The notes under the pieces were generated by a model. The model did no database searches, was not told where the DNA came from, and saw nothing but the letters and a program-made list of their open reading frames with translations. The translations under genes were made by a program, and so were the position numbers. Shown here piece after piece: positions 8,160 through 15,836 of a stretch of DNA of 28,597 bases. Each line of letters starts with the position of its first letter. Within the stretch, counting starts at the first letter, position 1. Source of the DNA: a virus; IMG/VR virus record IMGVR_UViG_3300037831_000026, positions 1-28,597 of that record. The stretch is one strand, 5' to 3'.

Positions 8160-8827
8160 TATTTTGTCCTCACTAACTTATTATTAAAACTTAATGCTAC
8201 TGGTGGGTTATTACTAACAATCAAGATAGATGGGTTAGTAGGTATAGTAGTATTGTCTGCTATTGCACTTCCTGGAAACAAGTATGCTTCATCCCAACCT
8301 GTTAGAGCGGTTAATTCCATAGCGGTATCTTTTGTAAAGCTATCTTGTTTTGCATCTATTATCATAAGTGTAGGTATCGTATCGTGTGTCGTTGCCCCAT
8401 CAATTGTATAGATAACACCGTCGTATGCTATCCAGGTACCTTGTTTGGCTATAACATACCCACTTGTAAGCGTTGGGTGTGAAACTTCCCTATACGGGGA
8501 TTGTGGTATATTAACAGTTTCATCTAACGATACATAAAATTGCATTCTTTGCACGTAGAACGTACTATTACTTCGCTGTTCGGTATCAGTACCAATAGAA
8601 ACCGCACGACAATCAACGGGGGATGTATCCCAACCCTCATTCCCGCTAAGTCCTACCCATCGGTATACCTCTACATTGTTATCTAGTGTTGTCTGTAGAA
8701 AAGCTAAGGTTGCTAAAAACCTTTCTACTGTAAAACTCCCAAAATAGCATACATCAGTTAGCCTGCTTTCTAATAGGGTTTGTATATCATACTTTTCTTT
8801 CGGGCTTAAAACAGGTTTGCCGAACAT
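8159..8827 (-). CDS. Hypothetical structural-region protein, 222 aa
   Basis: No family recognised. The first 50 residues are helical (SPKEKYDIQTLLESRL); the rest looks beta-rich with many Thr, Asp and aromatic residues. It is the first gene after the hairpin at 8853-8882, and is coupled by TAATG to the decoration-like gene that follows. Length, beta-rich composition and location between capsid and portal genes fit a virion protein, possibly a head or neck component. Confidence refers to the gene being real; the function is unknown. Confidence 0.55.
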   Translation of the reverse strand: MFGKPVLSPKEKYDIQTLLESRLTDVCYFGSFTVERFLATLAFLQTTLDNNVEVYRWVGLSGNEGWDTSPVDCRAVSIGTDTEQRSNSTFYVQRMQFYVSLDETVNIPQSPYREVSHPTLTSGYVIAKQGTWIAYDGVIYTIDGATTHDTIPTLMIIDAKQDSFTKDTAMELTALTGWDEAYLFPGSAIADNTTIPTNPSILIVSNNPPVALSFNNKLVRTK

Positions 8828-8852
8828 ATATCCCCCTATATGATCAAAAGAA

Positions 8853-8882
8853 GGGCATTACCCATTATGTAGAGTAATGCCC
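8853..8882 (-). terminator. Intrinsic terminator/attenuator after decoration-like gene
   Basis: Stem GGGCATTAC/GTAATGCCC (9 bp) with a 12-nt loop. Read on the minus strand it is followed by TTCTTTTGATC. It would reduce transcription past the abundant capsid and decoration genes into the portal region. Confidence 0.7.
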
Positions 8883-8897
8883 CTAATGTGAGTATGG

Positions 8898-9365
8898 TCA
8901 ATCCACTTCGGTTACACTATCAAGCAAAGTATCTACAGTCTCATAACGGTTGTTGCTTGTGACAATCAAACCACTAACAGTCAGTTCATTGGTAGAAGTG
9001 AGTGTACTGGTAACCCTAATACGCATATAGGGATGAGTAGTAGGCAAATCAGTACTGTTTACTTCAATACCAATTACTTCACCAGAACCACCAGTAGCAG
9101 TAGCAGCAGTGTTATATTGTGTCCAGGCAAAAGCAGTAGCACTACCAGCAGTGTTATACGCAGCACTTCCATAATCTACATAGGCAGTACAAGTATTGTC
9201 ACTATCACTCCCTACCTGCACTACAGCGAGTGCTTTATCAGCAACACGCATATCTACACTATCCGTAGGAATGCTGGTAGCAGCACTCGTTGCACTAGAC
9301 AGGGTGGTACTAGCAACCCTTCCCTGTACTCCTAAACGCTCATACAGACGACTTTCAGTAGACAT
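8898..9365 (-). CDS. Probable capsid decoration (cement) protein
   Basis: 155 aa from the ATG at 9365 (MSTESRLYERLGVQGRVAST), chosen because TAAGGAGA lies 5 nt upstream; an in-frame start 36 nt further upstream lacks such a site. The product is rich in Ala, Ser, Thr and Val, beta-prone and weakly acidic, with no cysteine-rich or membrane segment. It lies directly after the major capsid gene and is bounded by hairpins on both sides (9393-9417 and 8853-8882), an arrangement that suits separate high expression. Phage cement proteins often occupy this position. The call rests on composition and context, not on a recognised family. Confidence 0.55.
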   Translation of the reverse strand: MSTESRLYERLGVQGRVASTTLSSATSAATSIPTDSVDMRVADKALAVVQVGSDSDNTCTAYVDYGSAAYNTAGSATAFAWTQYNTAATATGGSGEVIGIEVNSTDLPTTHPYMRIRVTSTLTSTNELTVSGLIVTSNNRYETVDTLLDSVTEVD

Positions 9366-9392
9366 TATATTCTCCTTATATATTAGAATAGG

Positions 9393-9417
9393 GCCCCTCA
9401 AAACGGATATGAGGGGC
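9393..9417 (-). terminator. Hairpin between capsid and decoration-like genes
   Basis: Stem GCCCCTCA/TGAGGGGC (8 bp) with a 9-nt loop. On the minus strand it is followed by CCTATTCTAAT, too poor in T for an efficient terminator. A role as partial attenuator or as an mRNA 3'-end stabiliser is plausible. Confidence 0.5.
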
Positions 9418-9429
9418 GCTATATATTAC

Positions 9430-11106
9430 TCATTGACTAAGAACAAAAGCGCTAACGGTTTCATCAGTACCAGAGCCAATTTTAATTGTGCTATCAAGCC
9501 AGGGTTGTCCATCCCCGCGCCAGGTGAAGCGCCAGGTAATCTTGTCATTCACAAACGACACGTGTTCACTTGACTTAACACTGATAGCTTGTTTTTGCCC
9601 AATGACATAGTATGACATATCAACAAGGGCAATACCACCTGCTGCAACAGTGGTAGGCATAACCTCGCTATACTCAATTGGGATACCCAGGAAGGTATAG
9701 GTAGGCTTACCCTGCAAGTTTGGCAAGAACCCAACAGCGTCATTGTCAAGGCCAAAGATGAGATGAGATAGCAGTGGGTTAATAAGCCAAACAGCTTTAC
9801 CATAAGATGAACTGATCAAACGACTACGCATTTCTGCAAACTCAGTCAATGTGGGGCTGGAGTCAGTCAAGTCAACTTTGATAAGTACATCAGGTTTATT
9901 CAGAAAACCCAATGGTTCACCTGCTCCACTACCATTCACATACAGCCAGTCTTTTCGATATGACAATGACTGTGCAACAAGTTGTGTCAATACACTCTCA
10001 ATAGTCAGTGGGCTGTCCGTCATAAGCTCTTCAGTAACTTCAGTGTACCCTGCTTGCTTGTGAGCAGTCAAGGTAATCTGGTTGAAGACAGGCTGTGTTT
10101 CAGTAATTGCTTCACCTTCGCCAGTCTTAACCCATTGCAACCCGCCAGCATACTGAGTTTGACCATCCACATATGTACCTGTCTGTTTAAGGACAGGAAT
10201 GTTAAGCGTTTTGTTCTTCATTGGGAATGATGTAGCAAGACGTTCAATGGTACTAGCATCTCGTGTTGCTTGCATAAGTCGAGCAATGAATTCTTCAGGT
10301 ACAGTGTAACCACCATCTTCACCGCTACTTTCATTCAAAGACTTAACATTATAAATACTCTTAAGGCGTCGTGTATCATTGCGATAGACAGCCAGGAAGT
10401 AATCACCCAAAGACTTTACATCATTTCCAGCACTATTGCTATCCCCGCCTTTGGTGCTAAACTGCAACGCATTAGAAGGTTTAGCGTTGTTCATTGCTTC
10501 CATAATAGACTTATACTGCTCATCTATCTTATCAAGTTTTTCTCTAAGTTCTGCAATAGTATATCGCTGTTCGTCTTGCTTCGTTTCTTCTTCTTCCTTC
10601 GCAACGACTTCTACACTTTCTTTCTGTTCAGTATCCATCTGTTCCTTATCCATTGATTTTGTTACTCCTCTTACAGTATTAACAGTTTCCTTCATCGCAG
10701 GGATAGGGGTTAAACTAAGCTCTCCCATATCCCAACGTTTAATTATTCCATTCTCTCGTATAGATGTATGACTTAATGCACCACTTGATAGACCTATAGC
10801 CTTGGCTTCTATAAGCCTCTGTATTTCCTCAACGTACTTGTGGTGTCTGTCAAGTTCAACCTCAAACTTTATGCCAACGTCATCTATCGTATAACTCTTA
10901 ACCATACCAATGCGAGTCTTTATTCCACTACCATCAGTAGATTGCAGTGTATGGTTATAGTATACTGGCATACCTTTAACTTCACGTTCAAACCCAAGGT
11001 GAGTATCTCTTGTAAAGGTTTCGCCAGTCAAGTCAGGTATGTCAAATATAATACCATAACCCTCATACGTATAGCTACCATCCATTGACCTGATAGCATA
11101 ATCCAT
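9430..11106 (-). CDS. Prohead protease-major capsid protein fusion
   Basis: 558 aa. Residues 1-145 are an HK97-type prohead protease (peptidase U35): catalytic H52 in MPVYYNHT, Ser in GLSSG (S107/S108), and the conserved GELSLTPIPA at 128-137. Residues 150-210 form a charged, Glu/Lys-rich helical linker, probably acting as scaffold (delta-like domain). From about residue 230 the HK97-fold capsid domain follows, with GGYTVPEEFIARLMQ (265-279) and conserved downstream segments such as EELMTDSPL and GKAVWLINP. The protease would release the mature capsid protein by cutting in the linker, likely between about 205 and 265. Most HK97-type phages have protease and capsid as separate genes; fusions are known. 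No separate scaffold gene is needed. Confidence 0.93.
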   Translation of the reverse strand: MDYAIRSMDGSYTYEGYGIIFDIPDLTGETFTRDTHLGFEREVKGMPVYYNHTLQSTDGSGIKTRIGMVKSYTIDDVGIKFEVELDRHHKYVEEIQRLIEAKAIGLSSGALSHTSIRENGIIKRWDMGELSLTPIPAMKETVNTVRGVTKSMDKEQMDTEQKESVEVVAKEEEETKQDEQRYTIAELREKLDKIDEQYKSIMEAMNNAKPSNALQFSTKGGDSNSAGNDVKSLGDYFLAVYRNDTRRLKSIYNVKSLNESSGEDGGYTVPEEFIARLMQATRDASTIERLATSFPMKNKTLNIPVLKQTGTYVDGQTQYAGGLQWVKTGEGEAITETQPVFNQITLTAHKQAGYTEVTEELMTDSPLTIESVLTQLVAQSLSYRKDWLYVNGSGAGEPLGFLNKPDVLIKVDLTDSSPTLTEFAEMRSRLISSSYGKAVWLINPLLSHLIFGLDNDAVGFLPNLQGKPTYTFLGIPIEYSEVMPTTVAAGGIALVDMSYYVIGQKQAISVKSSEHVSFVNDKITWRFTWRGDGQPWLDSTIKIGSGTDETVSAFVLSQ

Positions 11107-11108
11107 AG

Positions 11109-11432
11109 TTACTCCTCTTTATTCATCTTAAGGACCTTAGCGGCGCTCTGATAGCTTTCTACATCGCTACCACTGAACGCTACCATCAAAGCAGCTTCTA
11201 TCTTCTTAACAGACGCGACGGTTTCATAATAATGCTTTGATAACTCATTGTACTGCTGCATAATATCTGTTGTCTTCTGTACTAGTTCCCCTACCACTTT
11301 TGTATAGTCGTCAAGGGATTGTCGAACTTCTATAACTTCAGCCTTAAGAAACTTAAAGAAATAGAGTAGTACCACTACCAAAATGGCAGCATAACCACCA
11401 TCCTTAAGAACGTTTGCTATAAACTCTTCCAT
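11109..11432 (-). CDS. Membrane-anchored coiled-coil protein, holin-like
   Basis: 107 aa. The N-terminus reads MEEFIANVLKDGGYAAILVV; residues 13-30 are one hydrophobic membrane segment, followed by a long coiled-coil-like helix. This plan resembles the BhlA/UviB class of small holin-like proteins (one N-terminal membrane segment, charged C-terminal helix). It lies between the terminase and the capsid fusion, separated by 2-5 nt on each side, far from the endolysin. It may be a holin, or a membrane tether linking packaging or head assembly to the envelope. The membrane topology is clear; the function is inferred. Confidence 0.55.
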   Translation of the reverse strand: MEEFIANVLKDGGYAAILVVVLLYFFKFLKAEVIEVRQSLDDYTKVVGELVQKTTDIMQQYNELSKHYYETVASVKKIEAALMVAFSGSDVESYQSAAKVLKMNKEE

Positions 11433-11436
11433 ACAA

Positions 11437-12630
11437 TTACATCCTTCTTAATGCCCATACCGCTAGTGCAAGTGCAATGACGCAATCATCATTATACCCA
11501 GGCGGTGCATTGAATGATCCATTCCTTTCTTCGTATACGCTTAACTCTTGTATGAGTCGTTTGTTATTAAGTAATGTTACTTTACTCTGTTCTAAGTATA
11601 GTATTAAGTTGTTGATAAGATTATTCTTTATCTCTTTAGTAAACATAACAGGGTTAATAGGTAATCCCAAAGGTATTAGATATTGAACAACAGGTACACC
11701 CACCCCTGTAGCATCTATCATTATAGTATCAGGTTTATATCTCTTGTCCAGTTCTACTAACATGTCACCTAAAACTTGCATATGCCATTGCCCCTGATAC
11801 ATCTGTACCATAGTACTTGTAGTAGCATCTATAACAACGATAGCGGTATAGTCGTGCTTGAATGCTAAGTCTATGCCGATAACATATGTATGGCCCTGTA
11901 TTGGTTCTTGTGGTACAGCTGTAGCAAGTTCTATAACATTGCTAAACAATTGACCATCTGAGATAAATTCAGCAAGTATCTCCTGGCGGTATACCCTCTC
12001 TGGCAATGTCTGTTGCAAAGAATCTAGTTCTTCGTGTGGTATATGGGGGTTGCTGTACGATGAATAATTCCACTGCGTATACAAGGTAGACGCATAGCAA
12101 TCAGCAAAGTAATTTTGCCCCTTCGGTGTACCAATTAGCCACAGGGTACCAGAATAGTCTATAAGAGTAGGGTTAATCACCTGTTCTACCAGTTCCTCAA
12201 GCCTGGATATAACCCCACCCTCGTCTATTATTGCAAGAGCATACTTTCTACCCCTCATCCTATCTGGTTTTTCTGCACTCTTAAAGTCTATACGTATGTT
12301 TGTATCAGGTATTGTGATAGTACGTTCAGACTTATTTACTATTGCTTTATCTGGAATATACCTCAATGTTTCGTTCCATACCGGAAGCAAGTCTGAGTAC
12401 GTTGGTGCTATATATACCCTTGGAGCATTTCGATAAAAGTACAACAACAAGAACGCAGCAAGTGTACTCTTCCCTAACCGTCTACCAGCACAAAGAACAT
12501 TTTTCCTACTTGCTGTACTTATTATGTCGTGTTGTACATCGTGTAGATCAGGGAAGGGAGTATATGTACTAGCAGTAGATAACTTGTTCTTGCTCTTCTG
12601 CTGTCTGTACAATTGTACAACTTTGCTCAT
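11437..12630 (-). CDS. terL: Terminase large subunit
   Basis: 397 aa packaging motor. The ATPase domain has a Walker A-type motif AGRRLGKST at 48-56 (K54), Walker B with D136-E137 (YALAIIDEGG) and the coupling motif GTPKG at 167-171. The RNase H-fold nuclease domain has its acidic residues at D254 (VIGIDLAFKHDY), D306 (IMIDATGVG) and D381/D382 (YNDDCVIALALAVW). It cuts concatemers and pumps DNA through the portal. It is short for the family (often 420-600 aa) but complete in motifs. Its start lies inside the end of the preceding small gene, a 62-nt overlap, so the two are translationally linked. Confident. Confidence 0.95.
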   Translation of the reverse strand: MSKVVQLYRQQKSKNKLSTASTYTPFPDLHDVQHDIISTASRKNVLCAGRRLGKSTLAAFLLLYFYRNAPRVYIAPTYSDLLPVWNETLRYIPDKAIVNKSERTITIPDTNIRIDFKSAEKPDRMRGRKYALAIIDEGGVISRLEELVEQVINPTLIDYSGTLWLIGTPKGQNYFADCYASTLYTQWNYSSYSNPHIPHEELDSLQQTLPERVYRQEILAEFISDGQLFSNVIELATAVPQEPIQGHTYVIGIDLAFKHDYTAIVVIDATTSTMVQMYQGQWHMQVLGDMLVELDKRYKPDTIMIDATGVGVPVVQYLIPLGLPINPVMFTKEIKNNLINNLILYLEQSKVTLLNNKRLIQELSVYEERNGSFNAPPGYNDDCVIALALAVWALRRM

Positions 12631-12799
12631 ATGGAATGTCCGCTCCTTCCAACTTCAAAGCCTGTACCTCTTGTCGTAAAGTTTGGATATTCTTCCGTGC
12701 ACCCAGGGCTGCGTGAAAACTATTGTTCTCCATAGCAGCATTATACAAGCTCTCTAGCTTAGATATTTCTTCGTATATTGTTAGGATATACTCATACAT
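12569..12799 (-). CDS. Small terminase-like protein (putative TerS)
   Basis: 76 aa, helical, with LESLYNAAMENNSFHAALGA followed by RKNIQTLRQEVQAL. This resembles the helical segment of several phage small terminase subunits (A...G...AAL.A...L..L..L). It overlaps the terminase large-subunit gene by 62 nt and the glycosyltransferase gene by 8 nt. There is no clear helix-turn-helix for DNA recognition, and the protein is shorter than usual TerS (about 120-180 aa). It could be a reduced TerS, or a small coupled regulator of TerL translation. The gene itself is well supported by its overlaps. Confidence 0.5.
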   Translation of the reverse strand: MYEYILTIYEEISKLESLYNAAMENNSFHAALGARKNIQTLRQEVQALKLEGADIPYEQSCTIVQTAEEQEQVIYC

Positions 12800-13514
12800 T
12801 GATATACTCCTTGCGTATAAAGCCTGTTGCTGAAGCGTCAGGTATCATTATAAAACAACTATCAGCATCAAAGTGTATATGACCGTTAGGTACACCAAAA
12901 TGTGTATAGCTACTCTTCCCTAACCGCAAACAGTCCATTGCAAAAGTGGTATCGCTATGAGACACAAAACCGCTTAACTCTTTCTCTTCTACTGTTTGGG
13001 TTCTGAATGTAATATCTATTAAGCACTTTCTTGAGATACAAGTAAAGCCAAACCCCAAACCATCAGAGGGTATAACACTACCTTCAGTAAGCCAATGAGT
13101 ATAGTTATCAGTGAATTTTTCTGCTGTATAATAGTATGCACGGTCCTGGTCTAAGGCAATAGCACACGATGATAAGTTACCTGCATTCCTGAATATATAA
13201 GGACTATACATAACATCAGCTTCATATTCTATAGCTGTCTGCACTAAAGTTTGCAAGTCTGTGTTACGGAGCAACACATTGTCATCTTCTATCGTAACCA
13301 TATAGTCATAGTTACCAGACAGACAATGGTTACGTGCTACATTAAGCTTATCGACTATCTGCTGTATACCTCTGTCATTATAGTTCGGGTATCCTTGATG
13401 CATCATTAGAAAATCTAGCTTACCTAGATTATACTCCTGACGCATAACACTACCATACCATATATATGTTGGGCGATACATAGGTGTAACAACTAACACA
13501 TTGACTTTACTCAC
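12792..13514 (-). CDS. Glycosyltransferase-like protein (GT-A fold)
   Basis: 240 aa from a GTG start with AAGGGG 7 nt upstream. N-terminal VNVLVVTPMYRP begins a Rossmann-like nucleotide-sugar domain. Residues 59-80 contain a conserved VARNHCL followed by YMVTIEDDNVL with E76-D77-D78 in the position of the metal-binding DXD motif of GT-A enzymes. C-terminal HSDTTFAMDCLRLGKSSYTH resembles the acceptor/metal region with a conserved His. It likely transfers a sugar from a nucleotide sugar. Possible targets are virion proteins, modified DNA or host glycans; the sequence does not say. It is the first gene of the packaging block, next to terminase genes, so virion or DNA modification are both reasonable. 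Confidence 0.7.
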   Translation of the reverse strand: MSKVNVLVVTPMYRPTYIWYGSVMRQEYNLGKLDFLMMHQGYPNYNDRGIQQIVDKLNVARNHCLSGNYDYMVTIEDDNVLLRNTDLQTLVQTAIEYEADVMYSPYIFRNAGNLSSCAIALDQDRAYYYTAEKFTDNYTHWLTEGSVIPSDGLGFGFTCISRKCLIDITFRTQTVEEKELSGFVSHSDTTFAMDCLRLGKSSYTHFGVPNGHIHFDADSCFIMIPDASATGFIRKEYINV

Positions 13515-13539
13515 AGTTTGCCCCTTCTATAAACACAAA

Positions 13540-13569
13540 TACCTCATAGCGTGCGTAGTCTATGAGGTA
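13540..13569 (-). terminator. Hairpin terminator/attenuator ahead of packaging genes
   Basis: Perfect 10-bp stem TACCTCATAG/CTATGAGGTA with a 10-nt loop, followed on the minus strand by TTTGTGTTTATAG. It ends the upstream lysis/methylase transcripts at least in part, and lies between a possible promoter (13571-13614) and the glycosyltransferase start, where it could also act as an attenuator. Confidence 0.65.
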
Positions 13570-13570
13570 C

Positions 13571-13599
13571 TTTATGTCTATTATAGTACAATATGTCAA
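13571..13599 (-). promoter_or_regulatory. Possible late promoter within an inverted repeat
   Basis: On the minus strand TTGACA (13599-13594) is followed after 17 bp by CATAAA (13576-13571), a weak -10; a TATAAT lies at 13585-13580 but with poor spacing. The region is part of an inverted repeat, TGTCAAG (13594-13600) and CTTGACA (13608-13614). It would drive the glycosyltransferase, packaging and head genes. The 150 bp around it contain no gene. Confidence 0.4.
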
Positions 13600-13664
13600 G
13601 TTTAAAGCTTGACAAACATTACAGTTAGATTACAATTGTGTTAGACTTTTGCAAGTGGTAATAG

Positions 13665-14210
13665 TTATCCCCACTGTTCAGCCATAGCTTTTGCTATACC
13701 TTCAAACGTCTTACTTCTCCTCTTCCCTCTTTCTTTCCCAGACATTCGATAGATGGACTGTTGTATGTTCTCTGTTACTATCTCTGTTGGCTTTAGTAAA
13801 GGCAATCCTTTAAGCCATAAGCCTGTCTTCTTTCTCTCGTTATGCCCAAAGTGATATGGTTGTATATACTGGTTTGGCTTCCGAATAGCTGTACTTATAA
13901 CAGATACAGGATTTTCAACACATATTCGAGGTATAGGTGCACTTAAAAGCAGTCGTACAAACTCTAATGCTTCCTGCTGCTCCCGTTGTCTATACTTAAA
14001 CCACCTTCTACCACTTACTGCTAAATACGTACAAGGTGGGTGTGCTATCATCAAGTCCCATCCACTATAAAGTATATCTCTTACATCGCCTTCATAATGG
14101 TTTCCTGGTATTTCTGTAGGTAAAAAATCACAACTCATAGCATAATGACCCATACGTTCGAATGCATCTCTTACAATACCACTGTATTCACAAGCTACTA
14201 ACACGTTCAT
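13665..14210 (-). CDS. Compact cytosine-C5 methyltransferase-like protein
   Basis: 181 aa from an ATG preceded by GGGGGAG. Motif I-like start MNVLVACEYSGIVRDAFERM, then SCDFLP, a catalytic-type PPC (residues 58-60, IAHPPCTYLAVSG) and VENP (98-101), matching motifs IV and VI of C5-cytosine methyltransferases (PCQ and ENV). It is about half the length of typical enzymes and has no obvious target-recognition domain. Small proteins of this type are common in phages and are annotated as DNA methylases, though activity is rarely shown. It could protect phage DNA from restriction, or act on a different substrate. It lies in the lysis/packaging part of the minus arm. Confidence 0.65.
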   Translation of the reverse strand: MNVLVACEYSGIVRDAFERMGHYAMSCDFLPTEIPGNHYEGDVRDILYSGWDLMIAHPPCTYLAVSGRRWFKYRQREQQEALEFVRLLLSAPIPRICVENPVSVISTAIRKPNQYIQPYHFGHNERKKTGLWLKGLPLLKPTEIVTENIQQSIYRMSGKERGKRRSKTFEGIAKAMAEQWG

Positions 14211-14234
14211 ATACTCCCCCTCTCCTCAATGAGA

Positions 14235-15008
14235 TTATAACTGTGTCAAAATTCTATGTATCTTGCGGCCATACTCATTATCTGATGCCCAAACTCCACT
14301 TAGGTTATCAATTCCACCCTTCAAAATGCCGCGTAGGTGTGTTGGTAATGGCCTATCAGATAGGGCCTGGCTTATATACGACTGCTGCTCTGGTGTAACA
14401 TTGTCATCAGGTGTGTAGTAGTATGCTAATAATCTACCTATATGACTTATTATGCCTTGCTCAACTGTATCAAAATGTAAACCCCTTCCATCCCCTACAA
14501 CTCCTAGACCTGCCGGGTTATTATGACGACTGAACCAGGTTGAAGTGAAGTAAGCAGTCTCAAGTAATGCTTGAGATATAGGTAGAATAGGCTGTATACC
14601 AACGAAATAACTATGGTGCCAGTACAACCACACATAGTACCTCGTGCGTACACTACCACCTGCTGCTTGTACAACACATTCAGGTGGTACAAATTTACGT
14701 GTATCCATTAGGTCTAAGGTTTCAGGCAATGTCCTATACGCATAGCGTAGATACATTGACCAGTGCTTATTGCTCCAGTTGTATGTGCTGTATGTTTGTC
14801 CGGAGGGTATAAACCCTATACCACTACTCAACCAAAGCCAGGCAGCGCTATCACTTTCTTTTATGTATTCCCCCCGTATAACAGCCCCTATTTCAATAAT
14901 ACAGTCATAGTCTAAAATGGCAGCAATAGTACTTTTATTGCGTTGTGGTGCTTGATAGACAGCAACAGGCTCTTTGATATATACGTCCCAGGGCAATGAT
15001 GGTATCAT
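14235..15008 (-). CDS. Endolysin: SH3-like domain plus glucosaminidase
   Basis: 257 aa. Residues about 10-70 look like a bacterial SH3-type wall-binding domain (PVAVYQAPQRNKST...WLWLSSGIGFIPSG). Residues about 135-255 match the N-acetylglucosaminidase (GH73/LytG-like) fold: SQALLETAYFTSTWF with probable catalytic E150, the NNPAGLG motif at 163-169, HFDTVEQGI around 178-186, and a C-terminal VWASDNEYGRKIHRIL. It would cut peptidoglycan between GlcNAc and MurNAc at the end of infection. No signal peptide, so release needs a holin. It overlaps the FtsK-like gene by 4 nt (ATGA). The reversed order, binding domain first, is less usual. Confidence 0.82.
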   Translation of the reverse strand: MIPSLPWDVYIKEPVAVYQAPQRNKSTIAAILDYDCIIEIGAVIRGEYIKESDSAAWLWLSSGIGFIPSGQTYSTYNWSNKHWSMYLRYAYRTLPETLDLMDTRKFVPPECVVQAAGGSVRTRYYVWLYWHHSYFVGIQPILPISQALLETAYFTSTWFSRHNNPAGLGVVGDGRGLHFDTVEQGIISHIGRLLAYYYTPDDNVTPEQQSYISQALSDRPLPTHLRGILKGGIDNLSGVWASDNEYGRKIHRILTQL

Positions 15009-15760
15009 ATTTCTTTCTCCTTATACACATTATTACTTATATCGACTGTTACCTTATCAAACTGTTCTGATACTTGATCATCTTCTATGGTGTAACTTGC
15101 AACAGGCTTCTTAACCTCAATGAACACAAAGTTGTCAAGCATATCACTAGCACGCTCAAAACCCAATTGCTTTACTAGTTTTGATTGACTAAGTACCACA
15201 AGCCACATATTAACCTTACGTGCTTCAGATGATAGTTGTTTCATAGTATTACCCACTGCACCTTTTGAAGTATTACTTGTAATAGCGGGTAGTTCGTCAA
15301 TCACTATGAATATATCATTAAACGTAGCATTGCAATCTTCATAATACTCCTGGTATCGTGTTTCCATAAGCGCAAGAATATTAGTCAAGGCGCTTTCTAT
15401 GCTTGCATAATCCCTACCACCACCTATACATTCATTCAACCCCCACTGTCCTTTTCTGTGGTGGGGGTTAACGACTATGAATTGAGCATCAGGTATACTC
15501 TTCTGGATATGTTGTAGCGCATACTCAACATACGTAGACTTACCCCTTCCTGTACTTCCATATATTAGCAGATGATACCCATACCATTGTGGCTTTGTAT
15601 ACGGCTTGTACAGACGTTTAACCCCATTGTTGATACCTAGACCTATTCCCTTCAAAATATTGCCTGCGAATGGTTTTGAGGGTACATCCTTGACAAGTAC
15701 CCAGAAGATACCAATTGCTAAAAGTATAAGTTCTGTGTAGAACAAATATGTTTCAATCAT
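15005..15760 (-). CDS. Membrane-anchored FtsK/HerA-like P-loop ATPase
   Basis: 251 aa. Residues 5-23 are one membrane segment (LFYTELILLAIGIFWVLV), followed by a basic stretch and an ATPase domain with Walker A GSTGRGKST (68-76, K74), Walker B FIVIDE (D155, E156), and a conserved LSSEARKVNMWLVVLSQS segment (sensor-like Gln191). This is the pattern of the FtsK/HerA superfamily, which includes DNA translocases and conjugative coupling proteins; Zot-like phage ATPases are related in plan. It is short and lacks a DNA-reading gamma domain. It is coupled by ATGA to the endolysin. The phage already has a terminase, so the role is probably something other than head filling, such as DNA uptake, segregation or membrane attachment. 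That is inference. Confidence 0.75.
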   Translation of the reverse strand: MIETYLFYTELILLAIGIFWVLVKDVPSKPFAGNILKGIGLGINNGVKRLYKPYTKPQWYGYHLLIYGSTGRGKSTYVEYALQHIQKSIPDAQFIVVNPHHRKGQWGLNECIGGGRDYASIESALTNILALMETRYQEYYEDCNATFNDIFIVIDELPAITSNTSKGAVGNTMKQLSSEARKVNMWLVVLSQSKLVKQLGFERASDMLDNFVFIEVKKPVASYTIEDDQVSEQFDKVTVDISNNVYKEKEI

Positions 15761-15785
15761 ACATATATCTCCTATAAAACAAAAA

Positions 15786-15817
15786 CAGAGAGAGCATAAA
15801 GATATGCCCTCTCTCTG
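15786..15817 (-). terminator. Strong intrinsic terminator
   Basis: Stem CAGAGAGAG/CTCTCTCTG (9 bp) with a 14-nt loop; on the minus strand it is followed by TTTTTGTTTT. It lies between the 4-TM protein gene and the FtsK-like ATPase gene. No separate promoter was found right after it, so read-through or antitermination may control the whole late block. Confidence 0.88.
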
Positions 15818-15836
15818 AACAGCTTAGTATTTAAAC

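Noticed and set aside
9033-9335. Plus-strand open frame rich in Ser and Thr opposite the decoration-like gene
   Set aside because: Shadow of the Ala/Thr/Val-rich minus-strand gene; no ribosome site and low-complexity product.
11109-11432. Firm holin assignment
   Set aside because: Only topology supports it; it is far from the endolysin and could be a head or packaging tether, so it was kept as holin-like.
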